From: Motilibacter peucedani
GTDB taxonomy: Bacteria; Actinomycetota; Actinomycetes; Motilibacterales; Motilibacteraceae
Reading direction: 5' to 3'
Length of the DNA: 64,000 nucleotides
NCBI RefSeq assembly: GCF_003634695.1
Contig: NZ_RBWV01000009.1
Location: 676,039 to 740,038, forward strand
Within the stretch, counting starts at the first letter, position 1, and every line of letters starts with the position of its first letter. Positions 1 through 8,578 of the stretch are shown in pieces. The position numbers were made by a program, and so were the translations under genes. The notes under the pieces were generated by a model. It was not told the DNA's origin. It saw nothing but the letters and a program-made list of their open reading frames with translations, and ran no database searches.

Positions 1-1142
1 TGGAGCGTCTCGTCCTTCTGCACCTCGTGGCTCTCGAGCGCGGGCCCGCCGGAGCCGTGCTGCTGACCCTTCTCGGAGGAGCTGGCGCGGTCGGTCTCGT
101 GGCCCTGCCCGCCATCGGAGTCCTCCTTGCCGGCGTACTGCCACGACGTCGTGTCGTAGGAGCGCCTCTCCTCGTCGAAGCCGGAGAACAGCCCGTCGAG
201 GTCCTCGGTGTCCTGGAAGTCCTCGCTGATGATCCACGAGGCGTTGGTGTAGGCGCGGACGTAGTCCTCGAACCACAGGTCGTTGCTGAGGACGTGGTTG
301 ATCACGGCCCCGAGCAGCACGATGTCGGTGCCCGTGCGGATGGGCACGAACGTGTCGGCGAGCGCGCTGGTGCGCGTGAAGCGGGGGTCGATGTGGATGA
401 CCTTCGCGCCGCGCGCCTTCGCCTCCATGACCCACTGGAACCCGACCGGGTGGCACTCGGCCATGTTCGAGCCCTCGATGACGATGCAGTCAGCGTTGGC
501 GAGGTCCTGCAGGGAGGTGGTCGCGCCGCCGCGACCGAACGAAGCACCCAGACCGGGCACTGTGGCGGAGTGTCATATGCGGGCCTGGTTCTCGACCTGG
601 ATCGCGCCCATGGCCGTGAACAGCTTCTTGATCAGGTAGTTCTCTTCGTTGTCGAGCGTCGCGCCGCCGAGGCTCGCGATGCCCATCGTGCGCCGCAGCG
701 TGCGGCCCTGGTCGTCGGTCTCCTGCCAGCCGCGGCGGCGGGCGTCGATGACGCGGTCGACGATCATGTCCATCGCCGTGTCGAGCTCGAGCTCCTCCCA
801 CTCCGTGCCGTAGGGCTTGCGGTAGAGGATCTGCGTCTGGCGCAGCGGGCCGTTGACCAGGCTCTCGCTGGCGGCGCCCTTGGGGCAGAGCCGGCCGCGC
901 GAGATCGGGCTGTCGGGGTCGCCCTCGATCTGGGTGACCCGGCCGTCCTTGACGAACACGCGCTGGCCGCAGCCGACCGCGCAGTAGGGGCACACCGACT
1001 TGGCGACCTTGTCGGCGGTCTCGGTGCGGGCGGTGAGCGTCTTCGACCGGTGCGACTGCGACGCGGCGCCGCGACCCAGCGGGTCGTCGCCGGTCAGCTG
1101 CCGGTAGACCGGCCAGCCCTCGAGGAAGGTGCGTACGCCCAC
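1..1142 (-). CDS. fdhA: Formate dehydrogenase alpha subunit, selenocysteine-containing (5' part)
   Basis: This is the N-terminal 380 codons of a molybdopterin/tungstopterin formate dehydrogenase, which oxidises formate to CO2. The gene runs off the left edge of the window. The GTG start at 1142 has GGGAGGT seven bases upstream. A 4Fe-4S cluster motif (CPYCAVGCG) is followed by the cofactor-domain motif SRGRLCPKG. At codon 190 the frame meets TGA (575-573) in the context ENQARI-UGA-HSATVPGLG, the usual place of the catalytic Sec/Cys in this family. Frame and homology-like sequence continue without another stop to base 1, including GSNMAECHPVGFQW and HIDPRFTRTS. The TGA is therefore read as selenocysteine, which fits the SECIS hairpin just after it and selC, selA and selB next door. 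A naive annotation would break this gene at 573. Confidence 0.95.
544..575 (-). promoter_or_regulatory. SECIS-like hairpin for UGA recoding in fdhA
   Basis: On the minus strand the UGA codon (575-573) is followed by 12 bases, then a 6-bp stem GTGCCC/GGGTGC (560-555 with 549-544, including G-U pairs) closing the loop GGTCT (554-550). The loop begins exactly 18 bases after the UGA. The E. coli fdhF SECIS, as I recall its published sequence, also has GGUCU 18 bases after its UGA, where the loop contacts SelB. The element lies within the coding sequence, as bacterial SECIS elements do. Confidence 0.85.
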
Positions 1143-1313
1143 GCCGTCTACCTCCCTGTTCCGTGCGTGCTCAAACGTCGGAGCTCGCACCATAACCCCA
1201 CCACTCGCCCCGCGCACCGCGTGCCCCGCACGACGGCCCGGCGCGGCGCTAGGACCGTGACGATGGCCATCGTGCCGACGGGGGAGGGTGCCGCGTACGG
1301 TGGCGGCGCGCGG

Positions 1314-1406
1314 GGAGGCGTCTGCGTTCCTGGTGGGCGTCCCGGTCTTCAAAACCGGTGAGGGCGAGCAGCTCGTCCTGGCGGGTTCGATTCCCGTCCG
1401 CCTCCG
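1314..1406 (+). tRNA. selC: tRNA-Sec (anticodon TCA)
   Basis: Selenocysteine tRNA. The acceptor strand GGAGGCG (1314-1320) pairs with CGCCTCC (1399-1405), with discriminator G1406 and no encoded CCA. The anticodon stem CCGGT/ACCGG holds the loop CTTCAAA, anticodon TCA at 1349-1351. The D stem is long (1324-1329 with 1335-1340, with G-U pairs). The variable arm is the long one expected for tRNA-Sec: an 8-bp stem with a 3-base loop at 1361-1379. The T arm is GCGGG-TTCGATT-CCCGT (1381-1397). It sits in the divergent space between fdhA and selA. Confidence 0.95.
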
Positions 1407-1444
1407 CTCGCGCGCCCGTCGGTGGGCGTTGTTAGGTTCGGCGC

Positions 1445-2728
1445 GTGGACGACCCGCGCCGCCGCGTACCCCGCACCGACGCGCTGCTCGGCGACCCCCG
1501 GCTGGCCGAGGCCGCCGACCGCCTGGGGCGCGCGCGGGTGAAGGCCGCGGTGCAGGAGCAGCAGGGCGCCGTACGCGCCGGTGCCCCCGCGCCCGACGAC
1601 TGGGCCGCCGCCGTGCTGGCCGCGCTGCCGCGGACCGCGTCGTCGCTGCGACCCGTGCTCAACGCGACCGGCGTCGTCCTCCACACCAACCTGGGCCGCG
1701 CCCCCCTCGGGCCGGCCGCGGTCGAGGCCGTGGCGGCGGCCGCCGGCTACACCGACGTCGAGTTCGACCTGACCACGGGTGCGCGCGCCCGCCGTGGCCG
1801 CGGCACGCTCGCGGCGCTGCTCCGCGCGGTGCCCGACGCCGAGGACGCGCTCGTCGTCAACAACGGCGCCGCCGCGCTGGTGCTCGCGACCACCGCGCTC
1901 GCTGCAGGGCGGGAGGTCGTGGTCAGCCGCGGCGAGATGGTCGAGATCGGCGACGGCTTCCGGCTGCCCGACCTCATCGCCTCGACCGGCGCGCGGCTGC
2001 GCGAGGTCGGCACCACCAACCGCACCCACCTGCGCGACTACGACGACGGGGTCGACGAGGACACCGGCTGCGTGCTCAAGGTCCACCCCAGCAACTTCCG
2101 GGTCGAGGGCTTCACCAGCTCGGTCGAGGTCGACGCGCTGGCCGGGCTCGGCGTGCCCGTCGTGGTCGACGTCGGCAGCGGCCTGCTCGCCCCCGACCCG
2201 CTGCTGCCCGACGAGCCCGACGTCGCGAGCGCGCTGCGCGCCGGCGCCGACCTGGTGACCTGCAGCGGCGACAAGCTGCTGGGCGGCCCGCAGGCCGGCC
2301 TGGTGCTCGGCCGTCGCGGCACGGTCGAGCGGCTGCGCCGCCACCCGCTCGCCCGCGCGCTGCGCGTCGACAAGACGACGCTCGCCGCCCTGGAGGCGAC
2401 GCTCGAAGGCCCGCTGACGCCGGCGTGGCGGGCGCTGCGCACCTCCTCCGACGAGCTGCGCCGACGCGCCGAGTCCCTCGCCGCGGCGTTGGGCGGCGGC
2501 GAGGTCGTGCCGAGCGCCGGGGCCGTCGGTGGCGGCGGCGCGCCGGGGGTCGAGCTGCCGGGCTGGGCGGTGGCGCTGCCCGAGGTGGTGGCGCCGCGGC
2601 TCCGGGCCGGCACCCCGCCCGTCGTCGCCCGCGTCGAGGGTGGCCGCTGCCTGGTCGACCTGCGCTGCATCGAGCCGGCCGACGACGCGGTGCTCGCCGG
2701 CGCGGTGCGCGCCGCGGTGGAGGGCTAG
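1445..2728 (+). CDS. selA: L-seryl-tRNA(Sec) selenium transferase SelA
   Basis: PLP enzyme that converts Ser-tRNA(Sec) to Sec-tRNA(Sec) with selenophosphate. The 427-residue protein has the family signatures RPVLNATGVVLHTNLGRAPL near residue 68, VNNGAAALVL, SRGEMVEIGDGFRLPDL and the PLP-lysine motif SGDKLLGGPQAG (K277). The GTG start at 1445 lies 38 bases after selC. selB starts 4 bases after the stop, so the two are almost certainly co-transcribed and probably translationally coupled. Selenophosphate synthetase (selD) is not in the window. Confidence 0.96.
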   Translation: MDDPRRRVPRTDALLGDPRLAEAADRLGRARVKAAVQEQQGAVRAGAPAPDDWAAAVLAALPRTASSLRPVLNATGVVLHTNLGRAPLGPAAVEAVAAAAGYTDVEFDLTTGARARRGRGTLAALLRAVPDAEDALVVNNGAAALVLATTALAAGREVVVSRGEMVEIGDGFRLPDLIASTGARLREVGTTNRTHLRDYDDGVDEDTGCVLKVHPSNFRVEGFTSSVEVDALAGLGVPVVVDVGSGLLAPDPLLPDEPDVASALRAGADLVTCSGDKLLGGPQAGLVLGRRGTVERLRRHPLARALRVDKTTLAALEATLEGPLTPAWRALRTSSDELRRRAESLAAALGGGEVVPSAGAVGGGGAPGVELPGWAVALPEVVAPRLRAGTPPVVARVEGGRCLVDLRCIEPADDAVLAGAVRAAVEG

Positions 2729-2732
2729 CCGG

Positions 2733-4478
2733 GTGCGCGTCGTCGCCACGGCCGGGCACGTCGACCACGGCAAGTCGACGCTGGTCCGCGCGCTCACCGG
2801 CATGGAGCCAGACCGCTGGGCCGAGGAGCGCCGGCGCGGCATGACGATCGACCTGGGCTACGCGTGGACGACGCTGCCCGACGGCGAGACCGTCAGCTTC
2901 GTCGACGTGCCTGGCCACCAGCGCTTCCTCGGCAACATGCTCGCCGGGCTCGGGCCGGCCCCCGCGGTGATGTTCGTCGTGGCCGCCGACGAGGGCTGGC
3001 GGCGCCAGTCCACCGAGCACCTCTCGGCAGTCGACGCGCTGGGCGTGGAGCACGGCCTGCTCGCGGTGACCCGCTCCGACCTCGCCGACCCGGGCCCGGC
3101 CACGCGCGAGGCGCTCGAGCACCTCGCGGCGTCCAGCCTCGGCAGCGTCGAAGCGGTCGCGGTCTCGGGGGCCACCGGCGCCGGCCTCGACGAGCTGCGG
3201 GCGGCGCTGGCCCGCACGGTCGCCCGTCTGCCGTCGCCCGACACGACCGCACCCGTACGCCTGTGGCTCGACCGCGCCTTCACCGTCCGCGGCGCCGGCA
3301 CTGTCGTCACCGGCACCCTGGCCGCCGGGCGCGTCGCCGTGGGCGACGAGCTGGAGCTCGGGGGCCGCACCTACGCCGTGCGCGGGCTCCAGAGCCTGGG
3401 CGAGACCCGGACCTCGGTCGAGGCGGTGGCTCGCGTGGCCCTCAACCTGCGCGGGCTCGAGCACGACGACGCGCGGCGCGGCATGGCAGTGCTCACGCCT
3501 GGCGCCTGGCGGCTCGCGACCGAGCTGGACGTGCGGCTCACCGTCCCCGCCGCCGAGCTGCCCGGCGAGCTGATGCTCCACGCCGGCACGGCGGCGGTCC
3601 CCGTGCACGTGCGGCCGCTCGGGAACGACGTGGCGCGGCTGCGGCTGGCGCACCCGCTGCCCCTGCGCGCCGGTGACCGCGCGCTGCTGCGCGACCCGGG
3701 TGAGCACCGCGTCGCTGCCGGCGTCTCCGTCCTGGACGCCGAGCCGCCCGTGCTGCGCCGGCGCGGTGCCGCGGCCTCGCGCGCGACCGCACTGTCGCAG
3801 GGGACTCCCCACTTCGTCGCTGAAGTGGCACGCCGTGGTTGGTTGAAGCGGTCCGACGCCGAGGCGCTCGGGATCGTGCCGGTCGAGGACGCGTCGGTGC
3901 TCGAGCTCGGTGAGTGGTACGTCATGGGCTCCGCGCTCGCGGCGTGGCGCGACCAGCTCGTCGCCCGGGTCCGCGAGCACCAGCGCAGCCGGCCGCTGGA
4001 GCCGGGACTGCCCGAGGGGGAGGCCGCTCGCGGCCTGCCCGACCGCGCCCTCCTCCCGGTGGTCGTGGGAGCGGCCGGACTGGAGCGCGCGGCGGGCCGC
4101 GTGCGTACCCCTGGCTACCAGCCGTCGCTGGGGCCCGCCGAGGACGCGGTGCGCCGCCTCGAGGAGCGTCTGCGCGCCCACCCCTTCGACGCGCCGGAGG
4201 TGCCGGAGCTCGCCGCGCTGCGGCTCGGGCAGCGCGAGCTGGCGGCCGCCGAGACCGCGGGCCGGCTGCTGCGCGTCGGCGGCGACGTCGTCCTGCTGCC
4301 GGACGGCCCGGCGCGCGCGATGCGGGTGCTGGCCGGGCTCGAGCAGCCGTTCACGACCAGCACGGCGCGCCAGGCGCTCGGGGTGTCTCGGCGGGTGGCG
4401 GTGCCGCTGCTCGAGTGGCTCGACGCCCGCGGCTGGACGCGCCGCGGCGAGGGCGGCGTGCGGCAGGTCGCCCGCTGA
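2733..4478 (+). CDS. selB: Selenocysteine-specific elongation factor SelB
   Basis: Translation GTPase that brings Sec-tRNA(Sec) to the ribosome at UGA codons carrying a SECIS. The GTG start at 2733 gives 581 residues, within the usual range. The G1 motif GHVDHGKS is at residues 8-15, G3 is DVPGHQRFLGNM, and the EF-Tu-like domain 2 signature is FTVRGAGTVVTGTLAAG. The C-terminal half (after about residue 340) is the winged-helix region that binds the SECIS. An upstream in-frame start at 2529 would overlap selA by 200 bases and was rejected. The next gene starts on the base after its stop. Confidence 0.95.
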   Translation: MRVVATAGHVDHGKSTLVRALTGMEPDRWAEERRRGMTIDLGYAWTTLPDGETVSFVDVPGHQRFLGNMLAGLGPAPAVMFVVAADEGWRRQSTEHLSAVDALGVEHGLLAVTRSDLADPGPATREALEHLAASSLGSVEAVAVSGATGAGLDELRAALARTVARLPSPDTTAPVRLWLDRAFTVRGAGTVVTGTLAAGRVAVGDELELGGRTYAVRGLQSLGETRTSVEAVARVALNLRGLEHDDARRGMAVLTPGAWRLATELDVRLTVPAAELPGELMLHAGTAAVPVHVRPLGNDVARLRLAHPLPLRAGDRALLRDPGEHRVAAGVSVLDAEPPVLRRRGAAASRATALSQGTPHFVAEVARRGWLKRSDAEALGIVPVEDASVLELGEWYVMGSALAAWRDQLVARVREHQRSRPLEPGLPEGEAARGLPDRALLPVVVGAAGLERAAGRVRTPGYQPSLGPAEDAVRRLEERLRAHPFDAPEVPELAALRLGQRELAAAETAGRLLRVGGDVVLLPDGPARAMRVLAGLEQPFTTSTARQALGVSRRVAVPLLEWLDARGWTRRGEGGVRQVAR

Positions 4479-4763
4479 GTGACGGGCCCGCTCACCGGGA
4501 ACGACCAGCGCGTGAGCCTTCCGCAGGAGCAGCGCCTGGACGACACCATCCGTACGCTGCTCGACGCCCGCGCGCCGGGCGCCACGATCTGCCCGTCTGA
4601 GGTCGCCCGTGCGGTCGGCGGCGAGCAGTGGCGCGGGCTGATGGACGCTGCCCGGGCCGCGGTCGGCCGACTGGTCGCGAGCGGCGAGGTCGACGTCACC
4701 CAGCACGGCGAGGTGGTCGACCTGGCGTCGGCCAGGGGTCCGGTCCGCATCCGGCGCCGCTGA
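4479..4763 (+). CDS. DUF3253 domain protein
   Basis: A 94-residue protein whose central part (LDARAPGATICPSEVARAVG, then WRGLMDAARAAVGRLVASGEVDVTQ) matches the small DUF3253 family of winged-helix-like proteins. It ends with a basic tail. The GTG start follows the selB stop with no gap. A second GTG at 4512 is also possible and would remove 11 residues. It is probably in the selAB transcript, but I know of no selenium role for this family. Function unknown. Confidence 0.75.
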   Translation: MTGPLTGNDQRVSLPQEQRLDDTIRTLLDARAPGATICPSEVARAVGGEQWRGLMDAARAAVGRLVASGEVDVTQHGEVVDLASARGPVRIRRR

Positions 4764-4796
4764 CCGGGCCCGGGCTGCACGGGTAGCGTTCGCGCG

Positions 4797-5957
4797 GTGC
4801 AGGGCTTCCGCCGCGACCGGCTGACGTGGGTCGCCTACGTGCTGCTCGCCTGGTTCGCCTACCTGCAGGCAGCCCCCGGCCTGGTGATCGCCCACCTGCG
4901 CGACGAGCTCCACCTCAGCTACTCGACCGGCGGGCTGCACGTCGCGGCGTTCGCCACGGGCACCATCCTCGCCGGCGTCGTGGGTGTGCGGCTCGAGACG
5001 GCGGTCGGCCGCGGCCGGCTGCTCTGGTCGGCCACCCTGCTGATGTCCGTCGGCGTCGTAGGACTGACCGCGGGACGCGTCGCCACGGTGACCGTGGGTT
5101 CGGTGCTGGTGATGGGCGTCGGCGGGGGCCTGCTGCTGGTCGCGATCCAGGCCGCGCTGTCCGACCATCACGGCGAGCTCCGCACCGTGGCGCTCACCGA
5201 GGCGAACGTGGCTGCGAGCGTCGCCTACGTCGTGCTGATCGGCGCGCTGTCCCTGACCGCCGCGCTGCACGCCGGCTGGCGGCTGGCCCTGCTCGTGCCG
5301 CTCGCGGTTCCGGCGGTGGCGTGGTGGGGCAACCGGGAGCTCGCGATCGTGGCGCCGCCGCCGTCGCGGCTGGCGGCGGGCTCGCTGCCGCGGGTGTTCT
5401 GGCTGGCGGCGACCATGATGTTCTGCACCACCGCGGTCGAGTGGTGCATCGCGGCTTGGGGCGCCAGCTTCGTCGAGGACGCGACCGACGTCAGCGCGGA
5501 CACGTCCGTCGCGCTGATGGCCGGCTACTTCGGTGGCGTCGTCGTCGGTCGCACCCTCGGCAGCGGCCTGGCGCGGCGCTACGACCCGGCCCGCCTGCTG
5601 GCTCTCGCCATGGGCCTGACCGCGCTCGGCTTCGCGGTCCTCTGGCCGGCGGGCTCCCCGGTGCAGGCGCTGCTCGGGCTCACCCTGCTCGGCGTGGGGC
5701 TCGGCAACCTGTTCCCCATGGGGCTCTCGGTGACGGTCGCCCTCGCACCCGACCGGTCGGCGCTGGCGAGCAGCCGGGCCGTGACCACGACGGCGGCAGC
5801 AGTGCTGCTCGCGCCGCTCACCGTGGGCACGCTGGCCGACGCCACCTCGCTCGAGGCGGCGTTCGGCGTCGTGCCCGTGATGCTGGCGCTGTCGGCGGTG
5901 CTGCTCGCCACGCTGGCGAGGGTGCAGGCTCGGCTCAGCTCTGCGCCGGCGCCTTGA
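4797..5957 (+). CDS. MFS transporter
   Basis: A 386-residue integral membrane protein with about 12 hydrophobic segments, beginning with a short basic N-terminus (QGFRRDRLTWVAYVLLAW). Its size and pattern fit the major facilitator superfamily, broadly like CynX/NimT-type importers. The substrate cannot be told. The GTG start at 4797 follows the DUF3253 gene by 33 bases on the same strand. The last 23 bases overlap the 3' end of the iron-siderophore binding-protein gene on the other strand, so the two transcription units converge here without a spacer. Confidence 0.85.
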   Translation: MQGFRRDRLTWVAYVLLAWFAYLQAAPGLVIAHLRDELHLSYSTGGLHVAAFATGTILAGVVGVRLETAVGRGRLLWSATLLMSVGVVGLTAGRVATVTVGSVLVMGVGGGLLLVAIQAALSDHHGELRTVALTEANVAASVAYVVLIGALSLTAALHAGWRLALLVPLAVPAVAWWGNRELAIVAPPPSRLAAGSLPRVFWLAATMMFCTTAVEWCIAAWGASFVEDATDVSADTSVALMAGYFGGVVVGRTLGSGLARRYDPARLLALAMGLTALGFAVLWPAGSPVQALLGLTLLGVGLGNLFPMGLSVTVALAPDRSALASSRAVTTTAAAVLLAPLTVGTLADATSLEAAFGVVPVMLALSAVLLATLARVQARLSSAPAP

Positions 5958-6993
5958 CCGCAGTGGCGGGGTCGCCGTCGAGTGCGTCGGCGAGCACCGG
6001 CACGAAGGTGTCGAGGAAGGCGGGGATGCTGAGGACGCTGGCAAAGCCGGCCTCGGCTCCCACGACGAGGTCCGACATGGGTATGTCGCGACCCTCCTTG
6101 CTGACGCGGAGCCCCTTGAACACCTTGCTCGATTGCAGCTTCGAGATGGCGGACGCATCGGTCGAGAGCAGCACGAGTGCGTCGGTGTCGAGGAGGTCGA
6201 GCCGCTCGGTGCTCACCTCGGCGTAGAACTTGTCGCCGGCCAGGGTGAGCAGCTGCTGCGGCACCGTCGTCCCGAGCGCCTTGAGGATGCGGCCGCGCGA
6301 GTCCTGGTCGGTGTAGGCGTAGACCAGCCCGTTGCCGAGCGCGCCGAAGACGGCTGTGGCGCCGTCGAACTCCGGGTGCGCAGCCTTCGCCGCGGCGAAC
6401 TGCGCCTCCACGCCGTCCACCAGCGCCTGGGCCTCGTCCTGCTTGAACAGCGCCTTGCCGATGATGAGCTGTGCCTCCTGCCAGGGCGTGCCGTAGTCGA
6501 CGTACTGCTTCGGCTGGGCCAGCGTCGGCGCGATCTTCGACAGGGTCGCGTAGTCCTTCGCCGTCATGCCGGACGAGAGCCCGACGATGAGGTCGGGCTT
6601 GAGAGCCGCGACCGCCTCGGGATCGATCTCGGCCGCCGACAGCACCGTGGGCTTCGCGCCACCGAGCTTGTCGTGCGCCCACGGCCAGGTCGCATCGGGC
6701 TGGTCGCCGTACCAGTCGCGGATGCCGACCGGCACGACGCCGAGCGCCAGCACCGGGTCCTGGTCGGTGAAGCCCACGCTGACGACCCGCTTCGGCGGCG
6801 CCGGGATGGTGGTGGTGCCGTACTTGTGCTCGATGGTGACCGGTCCCGCGGCGGCCGCCGGAGTCGCGGCTGCCGGTGCGGCGGAGGGGGAGCTGTCGCC
6901 GCACGCGGTCAGCGCGGCCAGCGAGGCGATGACCGCGGCGACGGTCAGCAGGCGCCGTGCGGTTGCGCGGCGGGATCGGGGTGAACGGGCCAT
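5935..6993 (-). CDS. Iron-siderophore ABC transporter substrate-binding lipoprotein
   Basis: A 352-residue lipoprotein with a basic N-terminus, a hydrophobic stretch and the lipobox LTAC (lipidated Cys31). A low-complexity Ala/Pro linker is followed by the FhuD/FepB-type periplasmic-binding fold: KRVVSVGFTDQDPVLALGVVPVGI, then DPEAVAALKPDLIVGL. It captures ferric siderophore outside the membrane for the permeases encoded upstream in the same direction. A GC-rich hairpin (7023-7047) separates it from the FhuF-like gene and may lower or reset its transcription relative to the rest of the operon. Confidence 0.92.
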   Translation of the reverse strand: MARSPRSRRATARRLLTVAAVIASLAALTACGDSSPSAAPAAATPAAAAGPVTIEHKYGTTTIPAPPKRVVSVGFTDQDPVLALGVVPVGIRDWYGDQPDATWPWAHDKLGGAKPTVLSAAEIDPEAVAALKPDLIVGLSSGMTAKDYATLSKIAPTLAQPKQYVDYGTPWQEAQLIIGKALFKQDEAQALVDGVEAQFAAAKAAHPEFDGATAVFGALGNGLVYAYTDQDSRGRILKALGTTVPQQLLTLAGDKFYAEVSTERLDLLDTDALVLLSTDASAISKLQSSKVFKGLRVSKEGRDIPMSDLVVGAEAGFASVLSIPAFLDTFVPVLADALDGDPATAVKAPAQS

Positions 6994-7022
6994 GGGAGCG
7001 CCTTCCAGGGTGCACGAGGGAG

Positions 7023-7047
7023 GACCACCGGCGGTCCGCCGGTGGTC
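7023..7047. terminator. GC-rich hairpin between fhuF-like and binding-protein genes
   Basis: A 12-bp perfect inverted repeat (7023-7034 with 7036-7047) with a single central base lies between the stop of the FhuF-like gene and the start of the binding-protein gene. No T-run follows on the minus strand. It could act as a partial terminator or an mRNA-stabilising hairpin within the iron operon. Confidence 0.5.
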
Positions 7048-7066
7048 GAGGGGAATGGGACAGGGG

Positions 7067-7750
7067 TCAGTCGGAGTCGGGTCGTCTCCGCGGGCAGCCG
7101 GAGCAGTCGGCGCCGCCGGGGGTCTTGTAGGCGAAGCAGCACACCGAGCGCGGACGCTCCGCGTGCGACTCCCCGGCGAGCGCGTCGCCCAGTGCGTCCG
7201 CCGCGAAGCAGCTCACGGCCCGTGCGCCTCGACGACCTCGCCGGGCCCAGACCGCAGCGAACCACCGGGTGTGCGCGGCCAGCTCGTCGTCGAGCCGCGA
7301 GCGCAGTGCTGCGGCGCCGGCGACGACCTCGGCATCAGGGTGACGGGCGTAGGGATCGTCGGGCAAGCACGCGAAACACCCTGACAGCAGGCACAACCCG
7401 GTCGGCCATCCACCAGGTGCCCACTGGACCGCGAGGTCCGCAGGACCGAGACGTGGTACGCGGTGGATCGTCGCGAACATCGCGCCGGCCGCCATGGCGA
7501 CGCCGCGGAGGTACCAGCCGAGCACGTACGACGGTGCAACCGTCGCGTCGACAGCTGCACCGAAGTACGCGTCGAGCCGCTCCTGCGCACCGCGGACGAG
7601 CGCGTCCAGCCGCGCGCCGTCGAGCTCGGCGAGCAGCGTCCAGCCGTCTCCGACGGGTTCCCCACAGTGGAGGAAGGCCTGCTGCGCCTGCGGAAGTCGG
7701 AACAGGCAGGAGGCCAGGGGAGGGGCGTCGAGCGCGAGCGAGGCTGTCAC
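7067..7750 (-). CDS. FhuF-like siderophore-iron reductase (2Fe-2S)
   Basis: A 227-residue protein with the FhuF-type C-terminal cluster motif CC-x10-C-x2-C (CCFAYKTPGGADCSGC). This motif binds a 2Fe-2S cluster in ferric-siderophore reductases, which release iron in the cytoplasm. The GTG start at 7750 overlaps the stop of the ATPase gene by 4 bases, which sets it over longer readings of the frame. Two more cysteines (SGCFAC) sit mid-protein. Its place directly after the siderophore ABC ATPase supports the assignment. Confidence 0.87.
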   Translation of the reverse strand: MTASLALDAPPLASCLFRLPQAQQAFLHCGEPVGDGWTLLAELDGARLDALVRGAQERLDAYFGAAVDATVAPSYVLGWYLRGVAMAAGAMFATIHRVPRLGPADLAVQWAPGGWPTGLCLLSGCFACLPDDPYARHPDAEVVAGAAALRSRLDDELAAHTRWFAAVWARRGRRGARAVSCFAADALGDALAGESHAERPRSVCCFAYKTPGGADCSGCPRRRPDSD

Positions 7751-8577
7751 GGCGCCACCACGCCGGCGGCGGCCCGAGAGGGGAGCGGGACCACGAGTGG
7801 CGTTCCTGCCACCGGGTCGGTCATCACGTGCACCGGCAAGCCGAAGACCTCGCGCACCAGGTCTTCGGTGACCACCTCGGACGGTGCGCCGGCCGCCACG
7901 ATGCGACCGTCCTTCATCGCCACGAGGTGGTCGGCGTAGCGACAGGCCTGGTTGAGGTCGTGCAGCACCATGACGACCGTGCGCCCGTCGCGCCGGTTGA
8001 GCGAGCTGACGAGCTCGAGCACGTCGACCTGGTGGGCCATGTCGAGGTAGGTCGTGGGCTCGTCGAGCAGCAGCAGCCGCGTCTCCTGCGCGAGGGTCAT
8101 CGCGATCCAGGCGCGCTGGCGCTGCCCGCCCGACAGGGCGTCGAGATCCCGGTCGGCCAGCAGCGTGAGGTCGCACAGGGCGAGCGCCTCGTCGACCGCT
8201 TCCTCGTCCTGGCGCGACCACTGCTGCCACCAGCGCTGGTGCGGGCTCCGGCCCCGGGCGACGAGGTCGCGCACGGTCATGCCGTCGGACGCGGTCGGCG
8301 ACTGCGGCAGCAGGCCGAGCACCTGGGCGACCCGGCGCGTCGGGACGGTGGTGATGTCCCGGCCGTCGAGCAGCACCGCGCCGGAGCTCGGGGCCAGCAG
8401 CCGGGCGAGAGCACGGAGCAGGGTGGACTTGCCGCAGGCGTTGGCGCCGACGACGACCGTGACGCGCCCTCCAGGGAGGACCAGGTGGAGGTCGTCGACG
8501 ACCACGCGGTGGTCGTAGGCGAGGGTCAGGCCGCGCGCCTCGAGGGAGGGTGCGCCTGTCGAGCCGTAGGAGTCCAC
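7747..8577 (-). CDS. Iron-siderophore ABC transporter ATPase
   Basis: FecE/FepC-type ATPase of 276 residues that powers ferric-siderophore import. Walker A is GANACGKST (residues 44-52). The signature is ALSGGQRQRAWIAMTLAQ, Walker B is LLLLDEPTTYLDM, and the switch histidine is in MVLHDLNQACRYADH. The GTG start lies one base after the stop of the permease gene. Its own stop overlaps the FhuF-like start. Confidence 0.95.
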   Translation of the reverse strand: MDSYGSTGAPSLEARGLTLAYDHRVVVDDLHLVLPGGRVTVVVGANACGKSTLLRALARLLAPSSGAVLLDGRDITTVPTRRVAQVLGLLPQSPTASDGMTVRDLVARGRSPHQRWWQQWSRQDEEAVDEALALCDLTLLADRDLDALSGGQRQRAWIAMTLAQETRLLLLDEPTTYLDMAHQVDVLELVSSLNRRDGRTVVMVLHDLNQACRYADHLVAMKDGRIVAAGAPSEVVTEDLVREVFGLPVHVMTDPVAGTPLVVPLPSRAAAGVVAP

Positions 8578-8578
8578 G

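Noticed and set aside
573..575. TGA as a true stop truncating fdhA
   Set aside because: The downstream frame continues the formate-dehydrogenase sequence, and a SECIS hairpin and the Sec genes are present.
27..1361. 444-residue plus-strand frame opposite fdhA
   Set aside because: It is antisense to a clear selenoprotein gene and has no recognisable family. GC-rich DNA gives many such shadows.
2112..6158. 1348-residue minus-strand frame across selA, selB and the MFS gene
   Set aside because: Low-complexity Arg/His/Pro sequence opposite well-supported genes.
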